From NCBI GenBank assembly GCA_965229605.1, contig OZ245892.1, positions 2,170,001 through 2,234,000 on the forward strand: DNA of 64,000 nucleotides, read 5' to 3'. Below the pieces are notes generated by a model. That model worked only from the letters and a program-made list of their open reading frames with translations. It did not search any database and was not told the DNA's origin. This DNA comes from G965229605 sp965229605. GTDB taxonomy: Bacteria; Pseudomonadota; Alphaproteobacteria; CBDDJK01. Of this stretch, positions 31,881-46,800 are shown one piece after another. Numbering within the stretch: the first letter of the stretch is position 1; every line of letters begins with the position of its first letter. Position numbers and translations under genes: made by a program.

Positions 31881-34800
31881 GCCGGAGGTATCGACAGAAA
31901 AGGCCTGCTCATAGGCTTTTGCGCCGCCACCAACCGGGTCAGAGATGATGACGGTTATCTGGTTCATGGCGCCGTCATAGAGTCCGGCGACATTGTCCAG
32001 GGTTACATCGATGGTGCCGTTGGTGACATCGGCGCTGGTGAGGGTTACGGTGCTTGCGATTTGTGTGTTGCCATAGTTGATGGTGATTATATCGCCGTCT
32101 TCGGCGGTGCCGCCAAGGTCGATGGTTAGTTGTTCATTGGCGGCATCGATGGTTGTGCCGCCATCAGTGATTCGGGCCGTCCGGCCCCAGTGGATACGCG
32201 GATCAGAGCCGCCACTGCCGTCCTGGTCACGATTCATGATGAACATGTCCAGCATCCCGTTGCCATCAAAATCTTCATATTGCATGTACCTACCTTCGCT
32301 GCGGCCTAGACTCGGACCATTTATGCTTCTATCAAACGTTGTGGTTGATTGTTCTGAAAAGCTGCCGTCGGGATTCTGGGTTAAAATGATCATTTCATTA
32401 AAAGCAACGCCGTTACTTGTGCTCACTCCCAGCAGAATATCGGTATCGCCATCGCTATCAATATCGATCAAGTCGAGATCCCAGAGGTAATCAATGTCGG
32501 AGCGGCCCAAAATGGCATTAACATCCAGAACGGTGGTGCTGGCGCTGCTATAGCTGTCACCAGTCGCACTCTGGGTATTGAAGTAAATCTCAACATCGGT
32601 GCTATCTCGATGGGTAAAGGCGACATCCTGCCAGCCATCGCCATTGATATCAGCCATCTGCAGATCCAATATCGTGCCACCGTCATAGCCGGTGTAAATG
32701 GCCATGCTATTGTTCTGGTCCAGCGGGCTGGTGGTGCTGTTCTGACCATCGGTGACGGTCAGATAATATTCAAAGTTGCTGGTGTCAAATCTTCTGAAAT
32801 AGACCATATCGGTCGTGCCATCATTATCGACATCGCCCATCGCGCTCACCGAATTGAGGTCAAACTGCGAGTCGTTGATTGGCACGAATTGAGAATTAAA
32901 ACTGGTGCCGCTGCCATTGCCCATAAAGACATATAAGCCGCCTGCGGCGTTAGTTCTGTAAGAATTGGCAAAGGAAAAATCTATATTTCCATCGCCATTA
33001 AAGTCACCGGTATTGATCGGGACACCGTCCAGATTATCGAAGTAGCTGGTGTTGCCCGAATCATAGATTTGGTTGCGGCTGGATTCAAAGCCGCTGCCAT
33101 CGGATTTGGCAAGAACCGTATAGACATAGCGGTCATCAATCACCACCATATCGTCATAGCCATCGCCGTTTAAATCAACCAGGTGTGTGACGCGCGCACT
33201 GTTAGGTGTGGTGACGACGAAATCTTCGGTGGGGTCAAAGGTGCCGTCGCTATTGCCATAGAAAACCGAGGCATCATCATTGCGCCCAATCGACAGATCA
33301 AGATTGCCATCGCCATTGACATCGCCAAATGCCGCCCCCCTGTAATAAGAGCCGGTGATTGGCCAGTCGAAGGTATAATAATCGTCTGTCGTATAGGACG
33401 GGGTGAGGGTTGGCGGGAAAAGGTCGGTCACAAAGCTGCTGGCGGTGGGGGCGGTGCCGCTTGTGTTCATATCGCCATAGGCGGTGGCGGTGATTGTGAA
33501 TGTATCGTCATGGTCGATGGTGATGGCGCTGCCGCCAACCGGGGTGGCGCGAAGGTCAAGTTCCCAGTTGCCGACAGAATTGGGGATGACCTCATAGGTG
33601 GCGGTATTGGCGCTGGAGCCCGCGCCATCATCGGCAACGGTGACCAGCAGATAATTGGCATTGGTGGCGGTGCCGTTGATCTGCACCGAATCATCGGTGA
33701 TTGCCCCGGCGACGGCTTCGCCGGGAATGGTATCGTTGATGGTCACCGAGGGGGAGGTGGTTAATTGTTCAAGCGTCAGACTGGCGGCGGCGACGCTTCC
33801 AGCCGTGGAGGGCATTTCAACGCGCAGTTGATGGGTGCCATCGCCGAGATTCTGAATATTGGTCAGGCCCGCCGCATCAAGCGGGATCGTCCAATGATCG
33901 CCGCTTAATCCCTTGACATTGCCCAAACCGTCATCTTCGGCAATATAGTCGAACAGAAGATTACCGGATGAATCATATACAGAAACCGGCAAGCTAATGA
34001 TGATGGTGGCTGGATCAACATAAAGCACCAGGTCGGCCCCGGTGGTAAAACTGTCGGCATTGAGCTGGTTATAATCGTCTGGCCCGGTGCTGGTCCCCTT
34101 ATTTCCGGCTTCCACGGTGGCCCCGCCGCGCAGCACCAGCACATCGCGGCCACCCGTGGTCGCGGCAATCATAAGATCATCAATCCCGTCATTATTATAA
34201 TCCAGCACCGCAATCCCGCCGACATACCCGCTGCCGCTTTCGTCAATCACGATAAAGGAATCAGTGATCTGGCCGTCAGCATCGGTCAGGAAAGCCGCCG
34301 CATCATACCCGGTGCTGCTGCTGTTATAGAGCGCGATAATATCTTTATTGCCATCGCCATCATAATCCATGATTTCAACGGCCAATGGATCTTCGCCGCT
34401 GCCTTCAAAATAAACATCGCTGGAGGAGGCAGAATTGCCATTGTCCTCCATATCGTAAAAGATGGTGAATTTATCTTTATCGCCGACAACCACATCCTGC
34501 TTCTGGGTGTTGGAGCCCAGAAAATCAACGGCGATCCCCTGGGTGTAGACGGCATCAAGGTCCTCGGTCGAAAAGACGTTGTCGTCAAAACTCGGGTTGT
34601 CGGTGGTGCTGGTTGACGTCATGATATATTGGTTGCCTGATGAACCGGTGGTTATGACCAGGTCGTCCTTGCCATCCTGGTTAAAATCACCTGTTGTAAA
34701 CCCGGTAACATTGTTGCCAACTTCAAAGGTGTAGCCCAGGTTGAAATTGCCAGCCCCATCATTGGTATAGACATAAAGTTCCTGACCGGAATTGCTGCCC

Positions 34801-37800
34801 ATACCCACTGCGAGGTCAAGATCGCCATCGCCATCAAAATCAAGCGTCAATACCCCCCTTACGGTGCTGGTTGGAAGGTTTAAATTGGTTGATTGAACCG
34901 TGCCATCGCCTTGGATAATGATCAGATTTTCGCTGGAATCGAAGGCGACGATATCATCAATCCCGTCGCCGGTGACATCGCCGACATCTATCGCATCATA
35001 GTTACTTGCCGCCGCATAGGTGACCAGATTGACATTGGTTGATCCTTTGACCCCGTCCGTAGAATAGACAGACAGAAAATCGTCGGACGTATTGAAACCG
35101 ACAAGATCATCATTGCCATCGCCATCAAAATCACCGGCAACCATCCCATAGGCTCGATTAGAATTGGTGCCAAGCGCATTATAGATGGTTTCGGATGCAA
35201 AAGCCGCATTAAACGGGTCAACAACCGTGAAACTGGCGGCACTGGCACTGGTGGCATTGCCGCCGCTGTCATAGGCGGTGGCATTGACCGTGATATTGTC
35301 ATTGCTATCATAGGTCAGGACGCTGCCAGCCCCCTGATAGAGATTGTCTGAATCAAGATCAAGGGTCCAGGTATCGCCCGCCGAATGATCGACCATCACC
35401 TTATAGGTCACGGTGCCGCCGCTGCCGCCACCGCCGGTATCATCATCATGGACGGTGAGCAGCACAAAATCGGCCCCGGTGGCTGTGCCGGTCAATAATT
35501 TATCGCCGACGGTACCAAATTCGCCTGCCGTGGTGCCGCCGACAACCGTATCGTCAATCGCCACGTTGGTCGGGGCGGTGGCATCCACATCCAGGCGGAT
35601 GACTTTTGATTCCTGGCTCAAACTGTCGCCAAGCGAAACCGTCACCATCTGCATTCCATCGCCAAGGCCGGTCAGCGCAGTGATATCGGCCTGATCCAGA
35701 TCAAGAAGAATATAGCCGCTTTCAATCTCCATCTCGTCCGCGATGCCGTTGTTATTGCCATCCGTCAAAGTCTTGGTCGAAAGCACTGTGGAGCCTGCGC
35801 TAAGCGTTACCGTATCGCCCGGCAGGATCGACGGTTCATCAACCATCAGGCGTAAAGTGGCACTGGTCGTATGAGTGTTCACTGCATTAAAGCCGCCAGG
35901 ACCCGTCAAACCTGCCGTCCGGTTGTCCGCATCCAGAGAAGCCCCCGACAAAAGCTGAACAAAAGGATCCGAATCAACCGCAGGATCAACCGTCCCAAAA
36001 ATCAGATCGTCAATCCCGTCATTGTTATAATCATAAACCTCCATCTCATGGTAAAAGGTCTCTACCCCCGCCCCGTTCTCGTAAAACAACGTGCTGGTCC
36101 CAGCCCCTATCGTCCCGTCATCGCCGGTTAAGCTGACAACAACCTCGCTGTCATAAACGCGACCCCGCATCTGAATAATGTCAAGCATCCCGTTGCCGTC
36201 ATAATCAACCAAGGCAATATTAACCGAAACCAGATTCGCATTATGTGGAGCATCATTGTAAATCTGAGACGGGCCGCTTGATCCAAACTCCCAAATATGA
36301 ATCTCTCCAAAGCCAGAAAGACCATATGCAACCTCTTGAGTGCCATCGCCATCAATATCCCCTGTCGCCAAATCAGTCGGAGTCGAATTGCGCGCATTAA
36401 CCGTATTATTCACAATCACATTTTCACCAAAAGTCCCCGCGCTGTCATCATAGGTGTAATAGACCAAATAGCCTTCAAGACGGCTAACATCCCCGCCAGA
36501 AATCAGGATATCGTCGTCACGCCCGTCGCCATCCGCATCAAAGCCCTGAATATCCGCAACACCAACATAATTGCCAATCACAACCGTGTCCGTATAATTC
36601 CCTAAACCATCGTTCTCATACACAATCACGTCATAACGATCATCATAAGACCCACTGTAAAGACCCGTTGTATGCTGAAAAGCCTGAACCAGGTCCAGAT
36701 CCCCGTCATTGTCATAATCAACAAGCTCCAGGTCACTCGTGAAGGTATAGTCATTCGAGCCAACAGTGATACCGCCACCCACTGAGTTCCGACCCGAAAT
36801 CTCTTCGATATCCGATAAACCTTCCTTATAAACACGGGTAAAAGCACCGGAACCGGCACCAGACGTCACAATATCCTGCAACCCGTCACTGTCCAGATCC
36901 CCAGCCGCTATCGAAGAAACCGCAAGCTGACCCGTCGGAACCGCAAGCAACGTCCCCGCATAATTCCCGGTCTCTCCAAAAGCATTATTATTGATATAAA
37001 GATATGTTTCGATGTTGTTGCTGCCTGAACCAACAATCAGGTCCATATCGCCATCGCCGTCAATATCGGCCTTGTGAAGGTCACCAACATCCGAAACATC
37101 CATCGCAAGACCTGCCGTGATCGCATCAGGAATATCAGCATAAGACGGCTTGCTGTCCACCAAAAACACTTCCGGGGCCGATGAACCCGATTTATTCCCC
37201 GCCGCATCATAAGCCGTGGCGCTTAAGGTAATATTGTCAAAATTACCCATGGTCACCGCGGTGCCCGCATAGGGGACCGCCTTGTCCAAATCCAGCGTCC
37301 AGGTCCCGTTCGTCGGGTGGACCTGCACCCTATAGGTCGCGGTATTGGCCGTATCGTCAAAGAAGGTCCCCAGCGCATCGGTGTCATCATCATGCACTGT
37401 CACCAGCACATAATCGGCATCGGCGGCGGTCCCGGTCAGGTCGCGCCTGCGCGACGTAATAATGCCCGTCAGCGTTTCTTCTGCCGGCGGCTGATCAATC
37501 ACCGGAGTCGAAGGCGCGGCGCGGTCAATATCGACATCAAAAATATAGCTGGCATCGGCATGAACGCCATCGGAAATGGTTGCCGTCAAAGCACCGCCGC
37601 TATCGTCCAACAGACCAAGCGCATTCGAATCCAGCGTCAGGGTCAAATAGTCACCCGCCAGTTCATCCGGGATATTATCGCCATTCCCATCGGTAAGCGC
37701 ATAGGTATAAATCGTGTTTGCGTTGCCGCTTTGCGTCACCGTTATTCTATCGCCTTCAAAAACCGTGTCCGGGTTGACGCGAAGCCTTAACGTCGCTTCG

Positions 37801-40800
37801 GTCGTCTGCGCATTGATCGTGTTGAAATCCTTGACTTCGGTCAGACCCGCCCCGCGATTATCAGCCTCCAGCCCCGCCCCGCCCATCAGCTGGACCACGC
37901 TGTCATCATTATTGACATCGCTGTCAACAAAGATCAGATCATCAATCCCGTCATTATTATAATCAAAGATGCTCAGCCCGCTTAACTCTACCGTATCATT
38001 AAAATAAATCAGCTCGGAAGAAGCCCCGGGCACCCCGCCTTCGCTATACCAGACAATAACCGCCGAATCATTGTTCGTCTTGTCAACCAGCAGCTGAATA
38101 ATGTCATCATCGCCATCGCCGTCATAATCAATCATAACCACATCTTCGCTCGCCACACCAGGATCAATACCGGCAACCGACGCCGATAAAGCAAGTGTCG
38201 CCGCCGGAACCCCCGCCCCGTCAACATCCTGCAACACAATCAGCTGATTAGAATCAGCCCCAAAGACAATATCAGGAACCCCCGACCCGTCCAGATCGCC
38301 AGCCGCAACCCCGAATGACGTTTGAAGATTCAGCGTCCCCCGGTGATCATAAAGCAAAACCTTTGTAAAAGCGCCACTGTCCGACCCCAGAACCACATAG
38401 CCTTCATCGCTGTCATTCAGCAAAAGATCATCCGTGCCATCGCCATCAAGATCAAAGACTTCAATCTCGGTATCCGTGAAAAAATGCAAATCATCAAAAG
38501 TGGCCACGGTCTCAAAATTGCCATAGCCATCGTTCTCCAGATAATAAGTCAGGTCTTGAGTCCCCGTGCCGCTCATCGCCGCAATATCAAGATCGCCATC
38601 CCCGTCAAAATCCAGAAGCTCCATACTGTAAAGATCAGGAAGCGTGATGGTCTCCAAGCTGGCCAAACCCCCGACCGACAGATGGATATCATTCCCGTCT
38701 ATCGAAACCAGATCTATCGTCCCGTCACTGTCAATATCCCCCGCCCGGATCATCTGTTCCGCACTTGCCCCGGCTGACAGCAAGGTTGCAACATAATTGC
38801 CCGTTCCGTCATTGGTAAGAATATATCTGTTGCTCGCAAGGTCGATATCCCCGTCGCCATCATAATCAAACGCATTGGCACTATGGGCAACTTCATCGGC
38901 AAGAGCGCCGGTCAGTTGCTCCGCCGCCTGATATTCAGGGCCGATTGAATCAACTTCGTAAATCTCGGCACTCGACACAACCGATCTATTTCCGGCCTCG
39001 TCATAGGCCGTCGCCGTCACCGTCAGCATATCAAGATTGCCAATCGTCACCGCGCTGCCCGCATAAGGCGTCGCCTTGTCAAGGTCCAAAGTCCAGCTGT
39101 CATTATCAGACGGGTCAACCTCCACCTTATAGGTCGCCGTATTGGCGCTATCAAAGCTGGCGGTCGCATCATCAACAACCGTCACCAGAACATAATCCGC
39201 CCCGGCGGCTGTCCCGCTCAAATCGCGGCTGTCCACCGTGATCAGATTGGCCGTGCTCTCCCCGGCAAGCAGTCCATCAACGGTTGGGGCCACAGGCGCG
39301 GCGCGGTCAATATCCACCTCAAAGATATAATTGGCATCGGCATGAACGCCATCAGAAAGCGTTGCCGTCAAAGCACCGCCGCTATCACTCAACTGACCAA
39401 GCGCGCCCGAATCCAGATTAAAGGTCAGATAATCACCTTCCAGCTCAGCCGGGACATTGTTCCCGCCATCGGTAAGCGTATAAGTATAAATCGTGGTCCC
39501 GCCTTGCGTCACCGTTATCGTATCGCCCGGAAAGACCGTGTCCGCATCGACTCGCAACCTTAACGTGGCAGAGGTCGTCTGCGCATTGATCGTATTGAAA
39601 TCCTTGACATCCGTCAGTCCTCCACCGCGATTATCAGCATCCAGCCCCGCCCCGCCCAAAAGCTGGACAAAGCCTGCATCCGTGCCGATTATGTCGTTAT
39701 CAACAAAGACCAGATCATCAATCCCGTCATTATTGTAATCATAAATCGTCAGATCGTGTAAATCGGTTGTCGGGTCATAATAAATGACCTCGGAAGAAGC
39801 CCCGGGCACCCCGCCCTCGCCATACCAGACAACAACCGCCGACCCGTTGGCATCACTAATCAGCTGGACAATATCCTCATCGCCGTCCCCGTCATAATCC
39901 AGAATCGCAAGCGCATCGGTTGCGACACCCGGAGAAATACCGGCAAACGAGGCAGATAGCTCAAGAGTCCCCCCGACATTCCCCGACCCGTCAACATTTT
40001 GAAGAACATAAATCTGGTTATCCGGCCCGCCATAGACAATATCAACCACGCCCGACCCGTCCAGATCCCCCACAGCAGCCCCGCCGCCCAGCAGACTGGT
40101 AGCATCTTCGTATATTTTCTGTGTGACATAATTGCCGCTGCTTGATCCAAAAATAATCGTGCCAACATCATCGCTGACAATCAGATCATCGGTGCCATCG
40201 CCATCGACATCAAAAACCGCGATATCCTGATCGGCAATCTGGGTCAGATTGCTATCGTCAAAACTGACCAGGGTGGTGAAATTGCCATAGCCATCGTTCT
40301 CCAGATAGGCCACGTTATTAACACCAAGCGACGCAATATCCAGATCACCATCGCCATCAAAATCAAGCAAGCGCAGGCTTTCAAGATCACTGCTTGTAAT
40401 CTTCTCCAGACTTTGCAACCCGCCAACCGACAGATGAATCGTGTCCCCCAACCGCGAGACAAGATCAACCGTCCCGTCACTGTCAATATCCCCCGCATGA
40501 GTCGTAAAACTTGTCAGATTGCTTGCCGCCACCGTGATTAAATCATAATTGCTCATCCCGTCATTGCCCGTGCCTTGCGGCTGGTTCTTATTGTCAAGCA
40601 CATAGCCAAGGCTTGATAACTCCTTGTCGCCATCGCCATCATAATCCATCACATTGACATTATACCCCAGCTCGGTCTCCAGGACTCCGACCAGCTGCTC
40701 GTCCTCCCGGAAGTCCGGGCCGAGGGTATCAACCGTATAGACTTCAGCACTCGATACAGCCGACTTATTCCCGGCCTCGTCATAAGCCGTCGCCGTCACC

Positions 40801-43800
40801 GTCAAACTGTCCAGATTGTCAAGGCTGATCGGCGTGCCCGCATAGGGAAGGGCCTTGTCCATATCCAACGTCCAGCTGTCGTTATCAGACGGGTCAACCT
40901 CCACCTTATAGGTCACCGTGCTCGCCGTATCCACCACATTTGCCCCATGGCTGGTCGCATCATCATGCACCGTCACCAACACATAATCCGCCCCAACCGC
41001 CGTCCCGCTTAAATCACGGCTGTCCACAGAGATCAGATTGGCAACACTCTCCCCGGCCAACTGCCCATCTGCGCTCGGTGCCGCAGGCGGGGTTCTATCA
41101 ATATCGACATCAAAGACATAATGCGACTCAGGATGGATTCCATCGGACAAAGTCGCCGTAAAAGCGGTGCCACTTTGGTCCAGACTATTGATCGTAGCCT
41201 GGTCCAGCGTAAAGGTCAGATAGCCATCCGCCAGTTCATCCGCAACATTGTCATCATCATTATCGCTGAGCGTAAAGCGATAAATCTCTTGCGTGCCTTG
41301 CCATAAAACAACCTCGTCTCCTTCAAAGACGCTATCCGGGTCAACCCGCAGCCGAATGGTCGCAGAAGTGGTCTCAGCATTGATTTTATTGAAGTCCTTG
41401 ACATCGGTTTCGCCACCGCCGCGATTATCGGCCTCCAGCCCAGCACCCCCCAAAAGCTGCACAAAACTCTCATCAGCACTCGGGTCGTAATCAATAAAGA
41501 CCAGATCATCAATCCCGTCATTATTGTAATCATAGACAACCAGGTCTCTCACATCGGTATTATCGTCAAAGTAAACGACCTCGGACGACGCACCAATATT
41601 CCCGCCCTCGGTAAACCAGACAATAACCGCCACATCATCATTCGACGTATCCGTGATCAGCTGGACAATATCCTCCTCGCCATCGCCGTCATAATCCATC
41701 ACAACCACATCATTTGTAGACGCACCTGGATCAAGGTTTGAAATCGAACCCGAAAGATAAATCTCTGCCGCCGCATTCCCGCTCCCGTCCACATCCCGAA
41801 GCACAATCAGGTCATTGTTCCGCAACCCATAAATCAGATCAACGCCGCCAGATTGATCCAGATCGCCACTGGTAACACCCGTCGAAGTCCCCCCATAGGC
41901 GCTGCTGGAAGAATAGACTTCCTGTTCAGTAAAATTGCCGCTGTCAGAGCCAAAAATCACCCGGCCACTAATATCCCCCACAACCATATCATCGGTGCCA
42001 TCGCCATCGACATCCGTAATTTCCACATCCTGCACGGTGAACCAGCTGTTATTGTCAAAACTCTCCACAGTCTCAAAATTGCCATAGCCATCATTCGCCA
42101 GATAATAGAACTGGCCCGGACTGCCAATCGTCGCCGCCGCAAGATCAAGGTCGCCATCGCCATCAAAATCCAGAAGCTCGACAGCGTAAAGATTGGTAAT
42201 CGTGATGATCTCTGTGCTTTGCTGGCCAGCGATTGACAGCACGATATTATCCCCGTTAACCGACACCAGATCCATCGTGCCATCGCTGTCAATATCCCCT
42301 GCGTGAATGGCTTGCGGCTCGGCGATTGAGCCTGTCGCTGCCTTCTGACTCTCGACATAACTGCCGGTCCCGGCATTCCCCGTGCTTTGCGCCGTATTCC
42401 GGTTCTCAAGCATCGTGCCGTTAGACGTCAGGTCCTTGTCGCCATCGCCGTCAAAATCAACCGCATTGCCATAATAGGCAAAGTCAGTTGGCAGGCCGGT
42501 CAGTTTCTCCTCCGCCCGGAAGTCCGGGCCGATTGTATCAACCGTATAGACCTCGCTGGCGGTCGAAGCGGCTCTGTTCCCGGCCTCGTCATAGGCCGTT
42601 GCTGTCACTGTCAGACTGTCCAGATTGTCAACGCTGATCGCCGTGCCCGCATAGGGAACCGCCCGCTCCAGATCAAGCGTCCAGGCATCGCTGCTGGAAT
42701 GATCAACCATCACCTTATAGGTCACTGCAGAGGCCACATCGACCACATTTGCCCCAATGCTGGTCGCATCATCGCTGATCGTCACCAGAACATAATCGGC
42801 CCCGGCTGCCGTCCCGCTAAAGTCGCGGGTGGCATCGCTGATCAGATTGGCTACGCTTTCGCCAACAAGCTGCGCATCAACGGTTGGGGCCGTGGCAGGC
42901 ACCACCGTATCAATAGAAACATCAAAAACATAGGTCGCATCAGGATTGGCCCCGTCCGAAAGGCTCGCTGTCAGCGGGCCACCGCTATCGCTTAACAGAC
43001 CAAGCTGAGCCGTGGTGAGTGTCAATTCCAGATGATCGCCATTCAATTCATCAACAACCCCGCTATTCGTGGGATCGTTAAGCGTATAGCGGGCAATCTC
43101 GACCCCGCCTTGAGTCAGGATCACCTCATCGCCGCCAAAAATCGACCCCGGATCAACATAAAGCCGCAAGGTCGCAGAACCCGTCTGCGCATTGATCTCG
43201 TTAAAGCCGCCAACATCGCTCTCGCCAGACCCGCGATTATCCGCCTCTATCCCCGCGCCACCCAGAATCTGCACAAAGTCTGCCGCCCCCGTGCTATCCG
43301 CAAAAACCAGATCCTCAATCCCGTCATTATTGTAATCATACAATAAAACATCGTTCATCACGCCCGGGCCGTCATAAAGCTCCTCCGTCGTGAAACCCGG
43401 CGTGCCATCATCAGCCGTAATCCAAACCGTCACCTTGCTGTTGGTATTGTTGGTCCGCACCTGAACAATATCCTCAAGCCCGTCCGCATTATAATCAACA
43501 AAAGAAACATCCGTCGTCCAATAGCTTGCGTCCTGATTCGTCAAAGTCACCACATCGGTCGCCCCGCCTGTCGTGACCCCGCGATGAATCAACACCTGCT
43601 CCCCATTGCCGACAACAATATCGGTGTCGCCATCGCGGTCAAAATCCGACACATCAAGCCCGAATCCCGCAGCCCCGGTCATCAGAACCGGCGCATCATA
43701 GCTGCCGCCTTCATCGCCAACCAGCAGATAAAGCCCGACATCGGCAGCAATCAGCAGGTCTTGCGAATCATCGGTGCCATCCAGGTCAAAGGCATAAATA

Positions 43801-46800
43801 TCATTGACCGTCCCGGCGATGGTCTGTTCAGCGACCGAGCTAAAATTCCCGTAGCCATCATTTTCATAATAAATCGCCCCGCTGGTGGACCCGGTGACCA
43901 TATCCAGATCGCCGTCATTATCGTAATCCATAAACTCGACACCGACATGGTTATTGGTGCCGTTCCCCGCAAAATCCACCTGTGTCCCCAGACCGTCATA
44001 GATAATTGTGGTATTCCCGGAGGAAGCTTTTTCCTGTGCCGCAAAATCCATGCGCCCGTCATTATTCACATCCCCGACGGCAAGATCAAATCCGTCTATG
44101 AGCCCGGTCAAAAGCGTTGATTCAGGATAGCTCCCGGAAGACAGAACCGTATTGTCATTGTCATATAAAAAGACCGATGATCCGACACCCAGCAAATCCA
44201 GATCGCCATCACCATCGCGGTCAAAGGCTTCCAGCCCGCTTATACTATTGCTGCCGAAGGGGTCATTGATGGTTGTCGGGTCGGCATAGTCGGTTGGCAC
44301 CGAATCAACCACATAGCTTTGGTCACTTGACACGGCTGACTGGTTGCCCGCTTCATCATAGGCCGTGGCCCGCACGGTAATCGTGTCAAAATTATTGATC
44401 GCTATCGCAGAACCGGCATAAGGCGTGGCCTTTTCAAGGTCCAGCGTCCAGGTCCCGTCCGTCGGGTGGACCTCCACCTTATAGGTCGCGGTATTGCCTG
44501 CATCATCGTAAAGCGCGCCCGGCGCATCGGTGACATCATCAACCACGGTGACCAGCACATAATCGGCGCCAACGGCTGTCCCGGAAAGATCGCGGGTATC
44601 CTTGGTGATCGCATTGTCATAGACTTCATCTTCAAGCCGGACATCAACGGTTGGAGCCGCTGGCGCGTTTCTATCAATATCGACATCAAGGATATACTGC
44701 GAATCAGGATGGATTCCATCTGAAAGTGTGGCCGTCAAGGCCCCGCCGGTTTCAGACAGGTTGTCCACCTGGGCATCGGTCAGCGTGAAGGTCAGATAGC
44801 CATCAGCCAGTTCATCCGCAATATTGTCATCATCATTATCGCTGAGCGTATAGGTATAAATCGTGTTTGCGTTGCCGCTTTGCGTCACCGTGATCGTATC
44901 GCCAACAAAGACCGTATCCGGTTCCACCCGCAGCCGCAAGGTCGCTGTTTGCGTTGCAGCATTGATGGTGTTGAAATCCTTGACATCGGTCAGACCGCCG
45001 CCGCGATTATCAGCCTCCAGCCCCGCCCCGCCCATCAGCTGGACAACGCCGGCATCCGATGCCGCCGCGTTGACGCCGCCATCAATAAACACCAGATCAT
45101 CAATCCCGTCATTATTATAATCAAAAACCAACAAATCGCTTAATTTAAGACCCACCTCATAAATCACCTCGGACGACGCACCAATGACCCCGCTGTCGCT
45201 ATGCCAGACAACAACTGCGGAATCGTTGTTCATTGCAATCAGCTGAACAATATCCTCGTCCCCGTCTCCGTCGTAATCCATGACCAAGACAGAAGCTGTA
45301 TCTGCGGTCAGACCTGCAATCGACGCAGATAAAGACATCGTCGTCTCATTCCCCGACCCGTCAACATTTTGAACCACATAAAGGTGATTGGCCTGCCCGC
45401 CATAGACAATATCAACCGCGCCCGATCCATCCAGGTTGCCGCTGTCAACGCCCTCGGCCAGCAAGCTCCCATCGTATATGTCCTGCTCTGTATAATTGCC
45501 GTCGGCATCGCCAAAAATAATCTTGCCATTCCCTTCGTCACTGACAATCAGATCATCGGTGCCATCGCCATCGACATCAAGAATTTCCATATTTTCCATG
45601 GAGAACCCGTCGATATTGGCAAAACTGACTATCGTTTCAAAATTGCCATAGCCGTCATTTTCCAGATAATAGGTCTGATCAATCAAGCTATCCACCACCA
45701 CAAGATCAAGATCGCCATCGCCATCAAAATCCAGAAGCTGGAAAGCATCAATATAGCGAAAGCTCAAGGTCTCCAGATTGGCCTGACCATCCACCGAAAG
45801 ATGAATATCATTCCCGCTGAGCGAGATCAGGTCAACCCGTCCATCGCTGTCAATATCTTCCGCGTAAATAGCTTGCGGGGAAGCGCTATTCCCCGTCGCG
45901 CCCAGCTGGGTTGCAGAATAACTGCCCATCCCGTCATTCCCGGGGCTTTGCGCTACATTCTGGTTATCAAGGATCGTGCCGCCTGACGTCAGCTCCTTGT
46001 CCCCGTCACCATCAAAATCAACCACATTGCCATGATAGGCAAATGCACCCGGCAGGACCTGGGTCAGATGCTCAGTCGCCCGGAAGTCCGGGCCGATTGA
46101 ATCAACCGTATAGACCTCGGTATTGGATACGCTTGCCGCTCTATTCCCCGCCGCGTCATAGGCTGTGGCCGTCACGGTGAGACTATCCAGGTTGCTAATC
46201 GTCACCGCGCTGCCCGCATAGGGAATCGCCTTGTCCAGATCCAGCGTCCAGCTATCATTAGCAGACGGGTCAACCATCACCCTATAAGTCGCCGTGTTCG
46301 CAGCATCAAAACTGGCGGTCAAATCATCATGCACCGTCACCAAAACATAATCCGCCCCGACTGCCGTCCCGGTTAAATCACGGCTGGCGGCGGTGATCAC
46401 ATTGGCAAAATTCTCGTCAGCAAGCTGATCATCAACTATGGGGTTGCCGGTTGGCCGCTGCGTATCTTTCTCAACCTCGAAGAAATACTGCGACTCCGGA
46501 TTCAGCCGGTCCGTCATCGTCACCGTCAACTGGTTGGTGCCTTCACTCAAGGCACCCAACTCGTTATTATCCAGCGTTATCAGCACATAATCGCCGCTTA
46601 TTGTCGCATTGCCATAATCTATGGTCTCAAACACCGTCCCGCCATAGCTGACCGTGATCGTGTCCGTGCTGGAAAGCGTGCCAGGATCAACATAAACCCG
46701 CAAAGTCGCCGTTTGCGTTTCAGCATTGATTTTATTGAAGTCCTTGACATCAGTCTCTCCGGCCCCGCGATTATCAGCCTCCAGCCCGGCCCCGCCCATA